DNA from: Diplonema japonicum
Taxonomy: Eukaryota > Euglenozoa > Diplonemea > Diplonemida > Diplonemidae
Reading direction: 5' to 3'
Length of the DNA: 64,000 bases
Assembly: GCA_964019335.1 (NCBI GenBank)
Contig: OZ025675.1
Coordinates: 500,501 to 564,500 of the forward strand
How positions within the stretch are numbered: the first letter of the stretch is position 1; every line of letters starts with the position of its first letter. The notes beneath the pieces are model-generated. The model made no database searches and had not been told where the DNA came from. It saw nothing but the letters and a program-made list of their open reading frames with translations. Position numbers and translations under genes: made by a program. Positions 25,856 through 37,100 of this stretch are shown here, piece after piece.

Positions 25856-28800
25856 TTATTTTTGCATATATACATCCCCTTCTTTCCCCGAACATACCAT
25901 CTCAGCAATCTGATCTTCATTGACAAGTTCCTGTTTGAAGTTTGGCTTGCTGTTGCCCTTCCCTGCTGTGAAGTGATACACAACAGCCGCAATCCCAATT
26001 AGAGCGAAAACAGACCCAAGAGTCACTGCAACGATGGCACCTGTGCTCCAGCCATCGTCACTCTCGGGTGCCGCCCCACGGGCAGTGCTGTTATCACAGT
26101 ACCTGGTGGCGTAGGTCACATTGGTGGCAGGGTCCATCACCTTTGAGTGGGAGATGCACTCGTCAGCCACCACGCACCAGATGTACCCACTGGCGTCCTT
26201 GGTCCCGTCACACCCCTTGTGCTCTATCCCGTCGTAAGCCCAACTGTCCTTGCACTCACATTCTTCTGGGACACAAGTACCGTAAGCCTTGCCTGCAGGG
26301 TTAGGAGGAGGCGACATGTCGCATGGCGCATTGCCCAGCTCACAGTAAGGTGTCGCCTCGTTCATGCAAGCCCCACTACAGGTACACTTCTTGCTGCTGT
26401 CCACACCGTCGCTGCACGTTCTCCATTTCATCTCGATGCCGGCAGTCACGTTCTTGTCATACGCCTGCGAGCACCCATCACTGACGTAACACCACCCGTT
26501 GCTTGGAGAGTCAGGTGTCGTGGAGCACCCTGTGTACTGCACCGACTTGTATGTCCACGTGTCTTGACACCTGCAGGCATCGGGGACACAGTACATGAAC
26601 TCCCCAACACCTGCAGGGTTCGCTGCAGGGGCCACGTCACAAGGGGCGTTCGAGACCTCGCAGTAAGGCGTGTTGGCATTCACGCACTCACCAGCACACG
26701 TGCAGGCCACAGATGGGTTCTGACCGTCGGTGCAGGTTTTGTAATAGAAAACAAGGTTGTTGTTGGTGACATCCACTCCTGTTGCAGGGGGGTTGGGGCA
26801 GCTCCCGTCGATCATGCACCAAGCAGTAGTCCCGTCACGTGTAGTCTGGCACCCGTTGTAGTACGTGTTGTTGTAGTACCAAGTGGGGAGGCAGTCGCAG
26901 GGGTCTCGTGTGGGTGCACTTGTTGTTCCAGGAGGGTTCGGGGTCACCGGCGCACCCGTCGGAGCAGCAGTAGGCACGGAGCAGTACACTGCATAGTAAA
27001 CCGCGCTGTTGCTAGGGTCGGTCGCCTGAGCTGCCGACGCACAGCTCTGATCGACAGCACACCACGTGAAACCATTTGCATCATAAGCACCATCGCACCC
27101 GGAGTGCGCTGTCCCATTGTACGACCAGCTCGACAGACACTCGCAGTTCGAAGGCGTGCATGTCCCGTAAGCCTTGCCTGCAGGGTTAGGAGGAGGCGAC
27201 ATGTCGCATGGCGCATTGCCCAGCTCACAGTAAGGTGTCGCCTCGTTCATGCAAGCCCCACTACAGGTACACTTCTTGCTGCTGTCCACACCGTCGCTGC
27301 ACGTTCTCCATTTCATCTCGATGCCGGCAGTCACGTTCTTGTCATACGCCTGCGAGCACCCATCACTGACGTAACACCACCCGTTGCTTGGAGAGTCAGG
27401 TGTCGTGGAGCACCCTGTGTACTGCACCGACTTGTATGTCCACGTGTCTTGACACCTGCAGGCATCGGGGACACAGTACATGAACTCCCCAACACCTGCA
27501 GGGTTCGCTGCAGGGGCCACGTCACAAGGGGCGTTCGAGACCTCGCAGTAAGGCGTGTTGGCATTCACGCACTCACCAGCACACGTGCAGGCCACAGATG
27601 GGTTCTGACCGTCGGTGCAGGTTTTGTAATAGAAAACAAGGTTGTTGTTGGTGGCATCCACTCCTGTTGCAGGGGGGTTGGGGCAGCTCCCGTCGATCAT
27701 GCACCAAGCAGTAGTCCCGTCACGTGTAGTCTGGCACCCGTTGTAGTACGTGTTGTTGTAGTACCAAGTGGGGAGGCAGTCGCAGGGGTCTCGTGTGGGT
27801 GCACTTGTTGTTCCAGGAGGGTTCGGGGTCGGCGCTGAAGTCGCAGGGGCTCCAGTGGCAGGGGCACCGGTTGCAGGAGGCACGGAGCAGTACACTGCAT
27901 AATAAACCGCGCTGTTGCTAGGGTCGGTCGCCTGAGCTGCCGACGCACAGCTCTGATCGACAGCACACCACGTGAAACCATTTGCATCATAAGCACCATC
28001 GCACCCGGAGTGCGCTGTCCCATTGTACGACCAGCTCGACAGACACTCGCAGTTCGAAGGCGTGCATGTCCCGTAAGCCTTGCCTGCAGGGTTAGGGGGG
28101 GGCGACGAGCTGCAAGGCGCATTGCCCAGCTCACAGTAAGGTGTCGCCTCGTTCATGCAAGCCCCACTACAGGTACATGTTTTGCTAGTGTCCACACCGC
28201 CGCTGCACAGCTTCCACTTGCTTGTGATGCCAGCGGTGTCGTTCTTGTCGTACGCACTGGCGCAAGTGTCGCTGTTGACGAAGCACCATGCAAGGCCGGG
28301 GGAGTCGGGTGTCGTGGAACACCCTGTGTAGGTGCCGCTTTGGTAAGACCACGACGCTTGGCACTCGCACTCGTTCGGTGTGCACGTGATGTACGCCTCG
28401 ACCCCGTTGCCGGGCGGGGGTGCCGTGTCACACGGCGTGTTCCCCGCTACACAGTACGGCGTCGCCGCATTGACGCACCCTGCAGCATCGCAGGCACATG
28501 TCACAGAAGGGTTCAGACCGTCGCTGCACGACTTGTAAGGAAACGACGTGTTGGTGGAAGTGTCGAACCCGAAGCTTGCTGTGTTGCACGTCCAGTCGAC
28601 CATGCACCATGGGGCGGAAGGGGACGCGGCGGTTGTCTGACACCCTGTGTATGTCGTCCCCTCGTAGTCCCAGCTGGCAAGACAATCGCACGACGAGGCG
28701 GTTTCGATCGGCTTGCATTGCGCGAAAGCGCTTCCTGAAGGGTTCGCAGGGACGTCTTTACAGGGCGCATTGGCAACAACACACCAGCTGCTGTAGCCAT

Positions 28801-29149
28801 ACCAATACGCGTAGTCTTGAATGTTGTTGCATGCTGTGTCGGGGCAGCCTGCTTGTGTGGTGTTGCAGGTGGATGGGCTGCTGGTTGAAGATTCCACATC
28901 GGCTGTCCACATGGCCTCGCACACACATTCTTTTGAAGGGTCGCCCTGCTCACCGTCGCAGGTCTTATATGATATGTACTGTGCAGTTTTCGCATCGTAA
29001 CGGTAGGAAGCAGCAGTGCATGTGCTGCTGTCTACTGCGCACCATGCCACGGAGGGGGAATCACCAGTGGTCAGGCAGGGGGTGGTGCAATCGCACCCGG
29101 CTGCGAATGTTACCGGCAACACAGAGAGCAAGAGTACTTGGCGTATCAT
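25856..29149 (-). CDS. Membrane protein with tandem Cys-rich, FN2-like modules
   Basis: The 1097-residue protein starts at the ATG at 29149 (MIRQVLLLSVLPVTFAAG, signal peptide); the frame extends 14 codons further but lacks a signal there. The body is about ten modules of the form C-x-C-x3-W-x-Y-x4-Y-x-G-C-x-T-T-x-D-x5-W-C, which recalls the core of fibronectin type II domains (W/Y, then DG-x-WC), alternating with GxCxNxxTPYCExxNAPC modules. Thr/Pro spacers (TGAPATGAPAT, GTTSAPT) separate groups. A membrane helix (AIVAVTLGSVFALIGIAAVVY) and a 40-residue tail close it. FN2 modules bind collagen or glycans elsewhere; the ligand here is unknown. CGCAG lies 17 nt before the ATG. An 885-bp internal duplication keeps the frame. 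Confidence 0.75.
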   Translation of the reverse strand: MIRQVLLLSVLPVTFAAGCDCTTPCLTTGDSPSVAWCAVDSSTCTAASYRYDAKTAQYISYKTCDGEQGDPSKECVCEAMWTADVESSTSSPSTCNTTQAGCPDTACNNIQDYAYWYGYSSWCVVANAPCKDVPANPSGSAFAQCKPIETASSCDCLASWDYEGTTYTGCQTTAASPSAPWCMVDWTCNTASFGFDTSTNTSFPYKSCSDGLNPSVTCACDAAGCVNAATPYCVAGNTPCDTAPPPGNGVEAYITCTPNECECQASWSYQSGTYTGCSTTPDSPGLAWCFVNSDTCASAYDKNDTAGITSKWKLCSGGVDTSKTCTCSGACMNEATPYCELGNAPCSSSPPPNPAGKAYGTCTPSNCECLSSWSYNGTAHSGCDGAYDANGFTWCAVDQSCASAAQATDPSNSAVYYAVYCSVPPATGAPATGAPATSAPTPNPPGTTSAPTRDPCDCLPTWYYNNTYYNGCQTTRDGTTAWCMIDGSCPNPPATGVDATNNNLVFYYKTCTDGQNPSVACTCAGECVNANTPYCEVSNAPCDVAPAANPAGVGEFMYCVPDACRCQDTWTYKSVQYTGCSTTPDSPSNGWCYVSDGCSQAYDKNVTAGIEMKWRTCSDGVDSSKKCTCSGACMNEATPYCELGNAPCDMSPPPNPAGKAYGTCTPSNCECLSSWSYNGTAHSGCDGAYDANGFTWCAVDQSCASAAQATDPSNSAVYYAVYCSVPTAAPTGAPVTPNPPGTTSAPTRDPCDCLPTWYYNNTYYNGCQTTRDGTTAWCMIDGSCPNPPATGVDVTNNNLVFYYKTCTDGQNPSVACTCAGECVNANTPYCEVSNAPCDVAPAANPAGVGEFMYCVPDACRCQDTWTYKSVQYTGCSTTPDSPSNGWCYVSDGCSQAYDKNVTAGIEMKWRTCSDGVDSSKKCTCSGACMNEATPYCELGNAPCDMSPPPNPAGKAYGTCVPEECECKDSWAYDGIEHKGCDGTKDASGYIWCVVADECISHSKVMDPATNVTYATRYCDNSTARGAAPESDDGWSTGAIVAVTLGSVFALIGIAAVVYHFTAGKGNSKPNFKQELVNEDQIAEMVCSGKEGDVYMQK
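26281..28050 (-). repeat. 885-bp internal tandem duplication in the FN2-like gene
   Basis: The block starting at 26281 (CGTAAGCCTTGCC…) recurs at 27166, an offset of 885 nt or 295 codons. The copies are almost base-identical over most of their length, with single changes such as GTGACATCC/GTGGCATCC. A third, more diverged partial copy begins at 28072. The near identity suggests a recent in-frame duplication or ongoing conversion. Confidence 0.75.
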
Positions 29150-29613
29150 TTTCTTTTTGTTGTTACCTGCGATATAAATATATGAAAACAAACTTGATGA
29201 AGAAAGCTAAAGGGAAAAAGGTATATATAAAAGAGATAAAGGGAGCCAGTGTTGGTGGCGTCTCGCCTCGTTCGGAAGCAGGAACTGGCCGTTGTATGTG
29301 CGTGCCGGGTAATAGCTGGAGAAATTTGTCAGCCCGAAGCACGTTGCCTTTTTGATTAGACAAGTCAAAAAAAAGAAAAGAAGAAAAGAGTCGTATGATG
29401 TGCACAGCCGGGGGGGTTAAGTTAACCTGTAGAAGGATAAGCCCAACATGCACTAGCGAATGTATATCTTGTTTTTTTTTTTTTCTTTTTTTTTCGTTGT
29501 TTAAAAAAAGGTAAGCAAGTTAGTAAAAGAAGGGGGGGGATATCTTTTTTCTTTCTTCTTTTTTTTTTAAAGTGCCAAGAGTCATTTAAAAAAGAAGAAG
29601 AAAAAAAATTGAT

Positions 29614-29670
29614 AAATCTCGGTGTGCGGTGGGTGCTCACCGTTCAGGGATAAGTTCACACTAAGCGGTC
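29614..29670. repeat. Direct repeat pair, first copy
   Basis: CGGTGTGC…GGGTGCTCACCGTTCAGG followed by CACACTAAGCGGTCACCG. The second copy is at 29963-30021, about 75% alike and in the same orientation. Partial self-complementarity (GGTGCTCACC; CGGTCACCG) suggests a structured RNA or a short transposon end. I cannot identify it. Confidence 0.45.
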
Positions 29671-29715
29671 ACCGCAGAAGAGAAATGGAAAAATTGGGAG
29701 TGGGCCATGTGTACT

Positions 29716-29754
<39 letters not shown>

Positions 29755-29962
29755 TGATAGTGGCGATAGTCCCTTACAAATCAGAGAGGAAGAGAGAAGG
29801 AATGAGGGGTACTTGGGGGGGGGGGGGGGGGGGGGCGTTCTCATTTCCTACTCCTTGTTGTCTGTCTGCTTCACACCACCCCTGCCAAGGCAGAGGGCTA
29901 CAAGATAGAAGACGTCTTTAAGAAGAGGAAAAAGAAAGAAAAAAAGAGGAAACTCGAAAAAA

Positions 29963-30021
29963 TTTCAGTGTGCATGGGGGTGCTCACTGTTCAGGAAGAA
30001 ATCCACACTAACCGGTCACCG
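29963..30021. repeat. Direct repeat pair, second copy
   Basis: CAGTGTGC…GGGTGCTCACTGTTCAGG followed by CACACTAACCGGTCACCG, matching 29614-29670. Confidence 0.45.
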
Positions 30022-31112
30022 TTCTGCGGTTGCTGTCTGGTGCCTGCGGTGGCTGTTTGTCGCGATGAGATGGACGGCATCTGGGCGAGAAACATTGCTT
30101 GGAGTCGTGCTAGGTAGGGGGGGGGTTTGGCTCGAGGAGAAGAGTGGTCGAGAAAAAAAGAAAAAAAGAAGTTTCTTTTTTACATTTTCATTTATAAACA
30201 CAAAAAAATGTACTTTTTTTTCTTTTTTTTAAATTCCGATACTTCTTTTCTTTTCTTAATTCAGATAATTCTCCTCTTTTTTTTTCTTCCCCCCCCCCTC
30301 CTTTATTCTTTAACTTGTCATCAATCGTATCAGTGAAACAAGTGCGCGAGGAAAAAAAAGAGGAAAAAAAAAAGAGAGAAACTAGATAAAAAAAAGAATA
30401 AGAAAAGCAGAGATGAGAACCGCAAGAGAGGGAGTAAGAGAAGATATTTATATGAGGTGAGTACTTAAAGGGTGGTTAACCCCGGGAAAAAAAAAAAAGA
30501 AATAAAACACAGTCTTTACTGCCAAAAAGGTGAGACAGTTTGAAAATCTCGCCTGACTTTATCCATTTTGTTTTTTTTTTTTTTTTTTTTTTTTTTCCCC
30601 CTTCTTCTAAAAATAGAAGAAAAGTGGAAATGACTAAAGAAAAAGAAGAAGAAAAAGAAAAGAAAAAGTACATTCAACGGAAAATGGACTTTTCCCCTCT
30701 TTTTTTTTTTTTTTTTTTTTCTTCTTTTTCTATCGTTTTTAATCAAATTAAAAAACCAGTAATATCAGTGTATTATAGTCATTCTCGAGCACCGGAGAAT
30801 AAAAAAACAAAGAAAACAAAGTGAGTCGGGCTTGTTTCCCTACATTTTCTTTTCTTTTCTTCCTTATTTCCTTTTCTTTTTCTACGTAGGTGTCCTCATT
30901 GCAAACCTGCCATTCTTTGCAAGATGGCGTGTCATATATTTCAAGAAAACGTTTCACGCCTTGTGCATGAACGCGTAGATAGCCTCTAACTGTAGCGAAA
31001 GCTTCCTTTTTTTCTTCGATACTATTCTTCGCTACCTACGTCTGCCTACTCCCATAGGATGATTCACAAGGATGTTTCATGCATTCAGAATTTCTGTTCT
31101 TTTTTTTGTTTT

Positions 31113-31148
<36 letters not shown>

Positions 31149-31181
31149 GTAGTTCGTTTATTTTATTTTCCACGTTCCCAC

Positions 31182-34100
31182 CTAAACAGATGCGTGCTCC
31201 CTATGGCCTTGCATCATCTGTGTAGGTTCCGCCTCACTGACCCCTGTGAGGAACTCCTGCATGGTCACGTCACCCTGGTGCCTCTTCCACACAGTGAAGG
31301 CCAGGCCACCACAGGCCGCGAGTGAAGCAGCGATGATGAGGAGCCAAATCCATGCGGGGGTGCTTGAGGAGGAGCTTTCTTCAACAGGCGTCTTGTCGTT
31401 CCCGCCAGCTGCCTGCAGGTTCAAGGGGGAGAGGGCGTAGCCATCGCACCCCAGGAGAACGGGGCCTCCCCTGTTGCTCACACCCGACCCGTCCATGCAG
31501 CTGCACGTGTAGTCCTTCAGGCTGTTCTTTGTCTTCCTCCCCTCCACACACTTCTCCCCATCCCCGCACGGGTTCCCCAGGCACTCGTCCAGGGTGTCGC
31601 AGTTCGCCACCTTCGTTCCCTTCATTGTCTTGCCCGAGCCCGCGCAGCTGCACACGTAGTCCCCCAGCGTCGCCATCCCTGTTGCATCCGTGCACTCCTG
31701 GCCTCCACACGGGTCGCTGCTGCACTCCGTCTTCATCGTGCATGTTGTTGCCCGCCCCACTGTGCTGTGGCCCTCGTAGCCCACCTTGCACGAGCACACG
31801 AAGTCGTGCAGCGAGTTCTTCTTCGTGTTCTTGTCCTCGCAGTCTTGGAAGTCCCCGCACACAGCCTGTCCCGCCTTGCACTCGTCCTTCACACCACACG
31901 AGGCGACGGGCGCGCCGACCTTCGTCTCTTCCGATTCCTCACAGGTGCACATGAAGTCCCCCTCGGTGCTCATCCCTGTCGGGTCGTAGCACTCCTGCCC
32001 GTTGCATGGGTGCTTTGCGCACTCGTCGTCGTGTGTCACAGGCGCCGCAGTCGTCGGTGGCGACACAGGGGCATCCGTCGCAGGCTGTGGTGTTGTTATT
32101 GTTATTATTATTATTATACTTTTGAAAGCACATACCACAGGGCAGTCCGACACAGGGGCGGCCGTCATCGTCTTGTTGTTCGTGTTGCAGGTGCACACGA
32201 AGTCCTTCTTGCTGCTCACCACAGGGGACGGGTCGTTGCACATCTGGTTCTTCCCACAGGGAGCGGGGTCCGCCTGGCACTCGTCGAAGTCCGTGCAGCC
32301 AGCAACAGGGCCACCTGTCTTGGTCGTCCCCTTCGACTTGCAGGTGCACACGAAGTCCCCAGTGGTCGCAGCCCCAGTCGGGTCGCTGCACTCCTGACCG
32401 TCGCAAGGGTTCGTCGAGCACTCGTCCGCAGGTGCCATCGTCATGGGTGCCTCGGTGTCGGGGGCGTTCGTGTCCCCAGCACAGTTTGCAGCCCCGCCCA
32501 CCTTGCTGGCGTTGATCTTCTCGCCGTTCGGGCCGTCTTTGCAGCTGCACACGAAGTCCAGGGTGGAGCCAGGAGAGGTGTTGGGGTCGCTGCACTCCTG
32601 AGTGAGGACAGGGCAGGGTGAGAGGCTCTGGCCCTTCGCCTTGCACTCGTCGTACACACAGGTGGCGGGACCCCCAGTCATCGTCCCTTCCCCAACACTG
32701 CAGCTGCACATGAAGTCCCCGTCCTTGTTCAAGTCAGGGTCGCTGCAGACCTGGAAGTCCCCGCAAGGCTTGCTCGCGCACTCCCCAGTCGTCTCGCACT
32801 CCGCAGGTCCCCCCACCATCGACACCCCGTTGGGGCATGTGCACACGAAGTCGTTCAGGCTGTCCGCCGCGGGGTTCGGGTCGCTGCAAGTCTCCGTCAC
32901 CTCGGGGTGTCCCACCCATGTGCAGGGGCTCCCCACGTTCCCGACAGCGCACTCGTCACACTTCTCCACAGGGGCCCCCTTGTTGTGCTCCGATCCGAAG
33001 GGGCAGCTGCACTCGAAGTCTCCAGTCACGAGCATGTTTGGGTCCTCGCAGCCCTGTCCGGTACCGCAAGGGTTTGTCACACACTCGTCTGTCCCGCAGT
33101 TCGGTACTGCCTGGCCAGTCACGTTGAGGAGTGTCTTGATGCAGGTGCAGGTGAAGTCGTTCTTGCTCCCAGCTGCCGTGTCAGGGTCGTTGCAAGACTG
33201 CTCGGCACCACAGGGTTTCGCATTGCACTCATCCTTCGCACACCTCGCAGGGCCGTCAACCTGAACAATCGTGGTGTCCTCGTCACAGGTGCAGGTGAAG
33301 TCGTGCTGGCTGGTCTTCGCCTTGTTGGGGTCGTTGCAGGTCTGACCAGTCCCACAAGGAGCAGGTGTCCTCATACATTCGTCGATCTCACAGGTGGCCG
33401 AGGTACCAGTAGCAACAACACCGTTGGTACAGGTGCAGGTGTAGTCGTTCAGGTCCTTGAGGCCGGTGTTGGGGTCGTTGCAGGTCTGACCAGTCCCACA
33501 AGGGTCTGAATCGCACTCGTTCTTCTCACACCTTGCAGGGCCGTCCAGTTGGACGATGGCGGTGTCTGCATCACAGGTGCAGGTGAAGTCGTGTTGGCTT
33601 GTCTTCGCCTTGTTGGGGTCGTTGCAGGTCTGACCCATCCCACAAGGAGCAGGGGTCTTCGCGCACTCGTCGATCTCACAGGTGGCCGAGGTACCGGTCG
33701 CAACAACACCGTTGCTGCAGGTGCAGGTGTAGTCGTTCATGTTGTTCAGCCCGATGTTCGGGTCGTTGCAAGTCTGCCCGGTACCACAAGGCTTCGCATC
33801 GCACTCGTCTCTCTCGCACTTCGCAGGGCCGTCCGTGCGAACGATGGTGGTGTCAGCATCACAGGTGCAGGTGAAGTCGTGCTGGCTCGTCTTCGCCTTG
33901 TTGGGGTCGTTGCAAGTCTGACCCATGGGACAAGGGTTGGGAGTTGCCGCACACTCATCGATCTCACAGGTGGCCGAGGTACCAGTTGCGACGACGCCGT
34001 TGGTGCAGGTGCAGGTGAAGTCGTTCAGCTTCGTGAGAAGGGTGTCGGGGTCGTTGCAGGTCTGCCCAGTCCCACAAGGCATCGAATCGCACTCGTCCTT

Positions 34101-37100
34101 CACACACCTCGCAGGACCATCCACTTTGACGATGGTGGTGTCAGCATCACAGGTGCAGGTGAAGTCGTGTTGGCTTGTCTTCGCCTTGTTGGGGTCGTTG
34201 CAGGTCTGACCCGAACCACATGGGGATTTCGTTCCCGAACTGCTGGATCCACCGACAGGAGGTGCAGGGGGGACATTGCATTCATCGATCTCACAGGTAG
34301 CAGAGGTACCAGTTGCAACAACACCGTTGGTGCAGGTGCAGGTGAAGTCGTTCATACTCTTCAGACCAGTGTCAGGGTCGTTGCAGGTCTGACCAGTCCC
34401 ACAAGGAGTAGCATCACACTCATCCTTCACACACCTGGCAGGGCCGTCCACCTTTACAATCGTGGTGTCAGCATCACAGGTGCAGGTGAAGTCGTGTTGG
34501 CTGGTCTTCGCCTTGTTCGGGTCGTTGCAAGTCTGACCAGTCCCACAAGGAGCAGGTGTTTTCGCACATTCATCGATCTCACAAGTTGCGGAGGTACCAG
34601 TCGCTACAACACCGTTGGTGCAGGTGCAGGTGAAGTCGTTCATGCTCTTTAAACCAGTGTCGGGGTCGTTACATGTCTGACCAGTCCCACAAGGCTTCGC
34701 ATCGCACTCATCCTTCACACACCTTGCAGGACCATCCACCTTTACGATGGTTGTGTCAGCATCACAGGTGCAGGTGAAGTCGTGCTGGCTAGTCTTCGCT
34801 TTGTTGGGGTCATTACAGGTCTGACCGGTTGGGCACGGAGCTGGTGTTGCCGCACACTCATCAATCTCACAAGTGGCGGAGGTACCAGTAGCAACAACAC
34901 CATTGCCGCAGGTGCAGGTGAAGTCATTCACGCTTTTCAGCCCAACATCAGGGTCGTTGCAAGTCTGACCCATCCCACAGGGCATGGCATCACACTCGTC
35001 TTTGACACACCTGGCAGGACCATCAACCTTAACAATGCTCGTATCAGCATCACAGGTGCAGGTGAAGTCGTGCTGCTTGTTCTTCGCCTTGTTGGGGTCG
35101 TTGCAGGTCTGACCAGTACCACAAGGAGCAGGAGTCTTCGCACACTCATCAATCTCACAAGTAGCGGAGGTACCAGTAGCAACAACACCATTAGCACATG
35201 TGCAGGTGTAGTCGTTCATGCTCCTCAGACCAGTGTCAGGGTCATTGCAGGTCTGACCAGTCCCACAAGGAGTAGCACCACACTCATCCTTCACACACCT
35301 GGCAGGACCATCCACCTGAACAATTGTCATGTCAGCATCACAGGTGCAGGTGAAGTCGTGCTGTTTGTTCTTTGCCTTGTTGGGGTCGTTGCAGGTCTGA
35401 CCCATGGGGCACGGAGCTGGAGTTTTCGCACACTCGTCAATCTCACAGGTGGCCGAGGTACCAGTCGCTACAACACCGTTTGTACAGGTGCAGGTAAAGT
35501 CATTCAAGTTCTTCAGACCAGTGTTAGGGTCGTTACATGTCTGACCAGTCCCACAAGGAGTAGCATCGCACTCATCCTTCACACACCTTGCAGGACCATC
35601 CGTCTGTACGATACTGTTGTCAGCAACACAGGTGCAGGTGAAGTCGTGCTGTTTGTTCTTCGCCTTGTTGGGGTCGTTGCAGGTCTGACCAGTCCCACAA
35701 GGAGCAGGAGTCTTCGCACATTCATCAATCTCACAAGTGGCCGAGGTACCAGTAGCAACAACACCATTGCCGCAGGTGCAGGTGAAGTCGTTGGTGTTGG
35801 AGACAGCAGTGTCTGGATCATTGCAAGTCTGCCCAGTCCCACAAGGCATGGCAGTACACTCGTCCAAGATGCAAGTGGCAGCACCACCAGTCATGGTCCC
35901 CGACTTGGGAGCCGTGCAAGTGCACACGTAGTCCATGAGCTTCGCGGCCGAAGTGTCGGCATCGCTGCAGGTCTGCCCAGCCCCGCACGGGTTGGCGTCG
36001 CACTCATCAAGAACACAGCTTGCCCCAGTGCCAGTCGCCGTCCCTGACCCGGTGGTGCAAGTGCACACGAAGTCCATCGAAGGGGCCGATGCCTTGTCAG
36101 GGTCTGTGCAGCTCTGCCCAGCGGGGCAGGGGGTCGAGGCACACTCGTCGTTCGAACCAGTGCTGCAGGTCGCAGGCCCACCGACATTCGTCATCATTGT
36201 GTTCGGGGCGGGGCACGTGCACACGAAGTCTTTCAGCACCGCCGCTGACTTGTTCGGGTCTTCACAAGTTTGCCCAGCAGCACAAGGGTTCGATGTGCAC
36301 TCATCCTTCGTGCAGGTGGCCGGACCATCAGTCTTCACGATGCTCATATCATTGTCACAGGTGCAGGTGAAGTCGTGGAGCTTGTTGGCCGCAGTGTCTG
36401 GGTCGCTGCAGGTCTGACCAGTCCCACAGGGAGCAGGCATTGCAGTACATTCATCGTTGGTGCAGGTGGCAGGTCCGCCAGTTACCACAATTGTGCTACC
36501 AGTGCAAGTGCAGGTGTAGTCACCAGTGGAGCTCGGAGAGCTGTTCGGGTCTTTGCAGTCCTGCCCGGTACCGCAAGGGTTGCTGGTGCATTCATCTTTT
36601 GTGCAGGTGGCCGGACCATCGGTCTTCTTCACAGACATGTCATTATCGCAGGTGCAAACGAAATCGTGTAGTTTGTTGGCCGCAGTATCAGGATCGCTGC
36701 AGGTTTGGCCCGTTCCACAAGGAGCAGGCATTGCAGTGCACTCGTCGTTGGTGCAGGTGGCCGGACCACCAGTCACCTTGATGGTTGTTCCAGTACAGGT
36801 GCAGGTGTAATCACCAGTGGAGCTGGGTGAGTTGTTTGGGTCGTTGCAGTCCTGTCCAGTCCCACAAGGGTTGGTCGAGCACTCATCCTTCGTGCAGGTG
36901 GCCGGACCATCAACCTTCTTCACAGACATGTCGTTGTCACAGGTGCAGGTGAAGTCGTGAAGCATGTTGGCCGCCGTGTCAGGGTCATTGCAAGTCTGAC
37001 CAGTACCACAAGGAGCAGGCATTGCAGTGCACTCGTCGTTGGTACAGGTGGCGGGACCACCAGTAACCTTGATGGTTGTACCAGTACAGGTGCAGGTGTA

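Larger units (their letters stand above)
29150..31181. other. Intergenic, 2 kb, with a direct repeat pair
   Basis: Homopolymers dominate: poly-T 29718-29752, poly-G 29815-29835 and poly-T 31115-31147, the last lying 35 nt past the stop of the first giant gene on its sense strand as poly-A. A repeat pair lies at about 29616 and 29963. The part at 30891-31114 is shared with the 3' flank of the second giant gene. No gene is supported. Confidence 0.5.

Noticed and set aside
26147-27838. 563-codon plus-strand frame opposite the FN2-like gene
   Set aside because: An Arg/Val-rich antisense frame caused by the duplicated Cys-rich modules; no domain.
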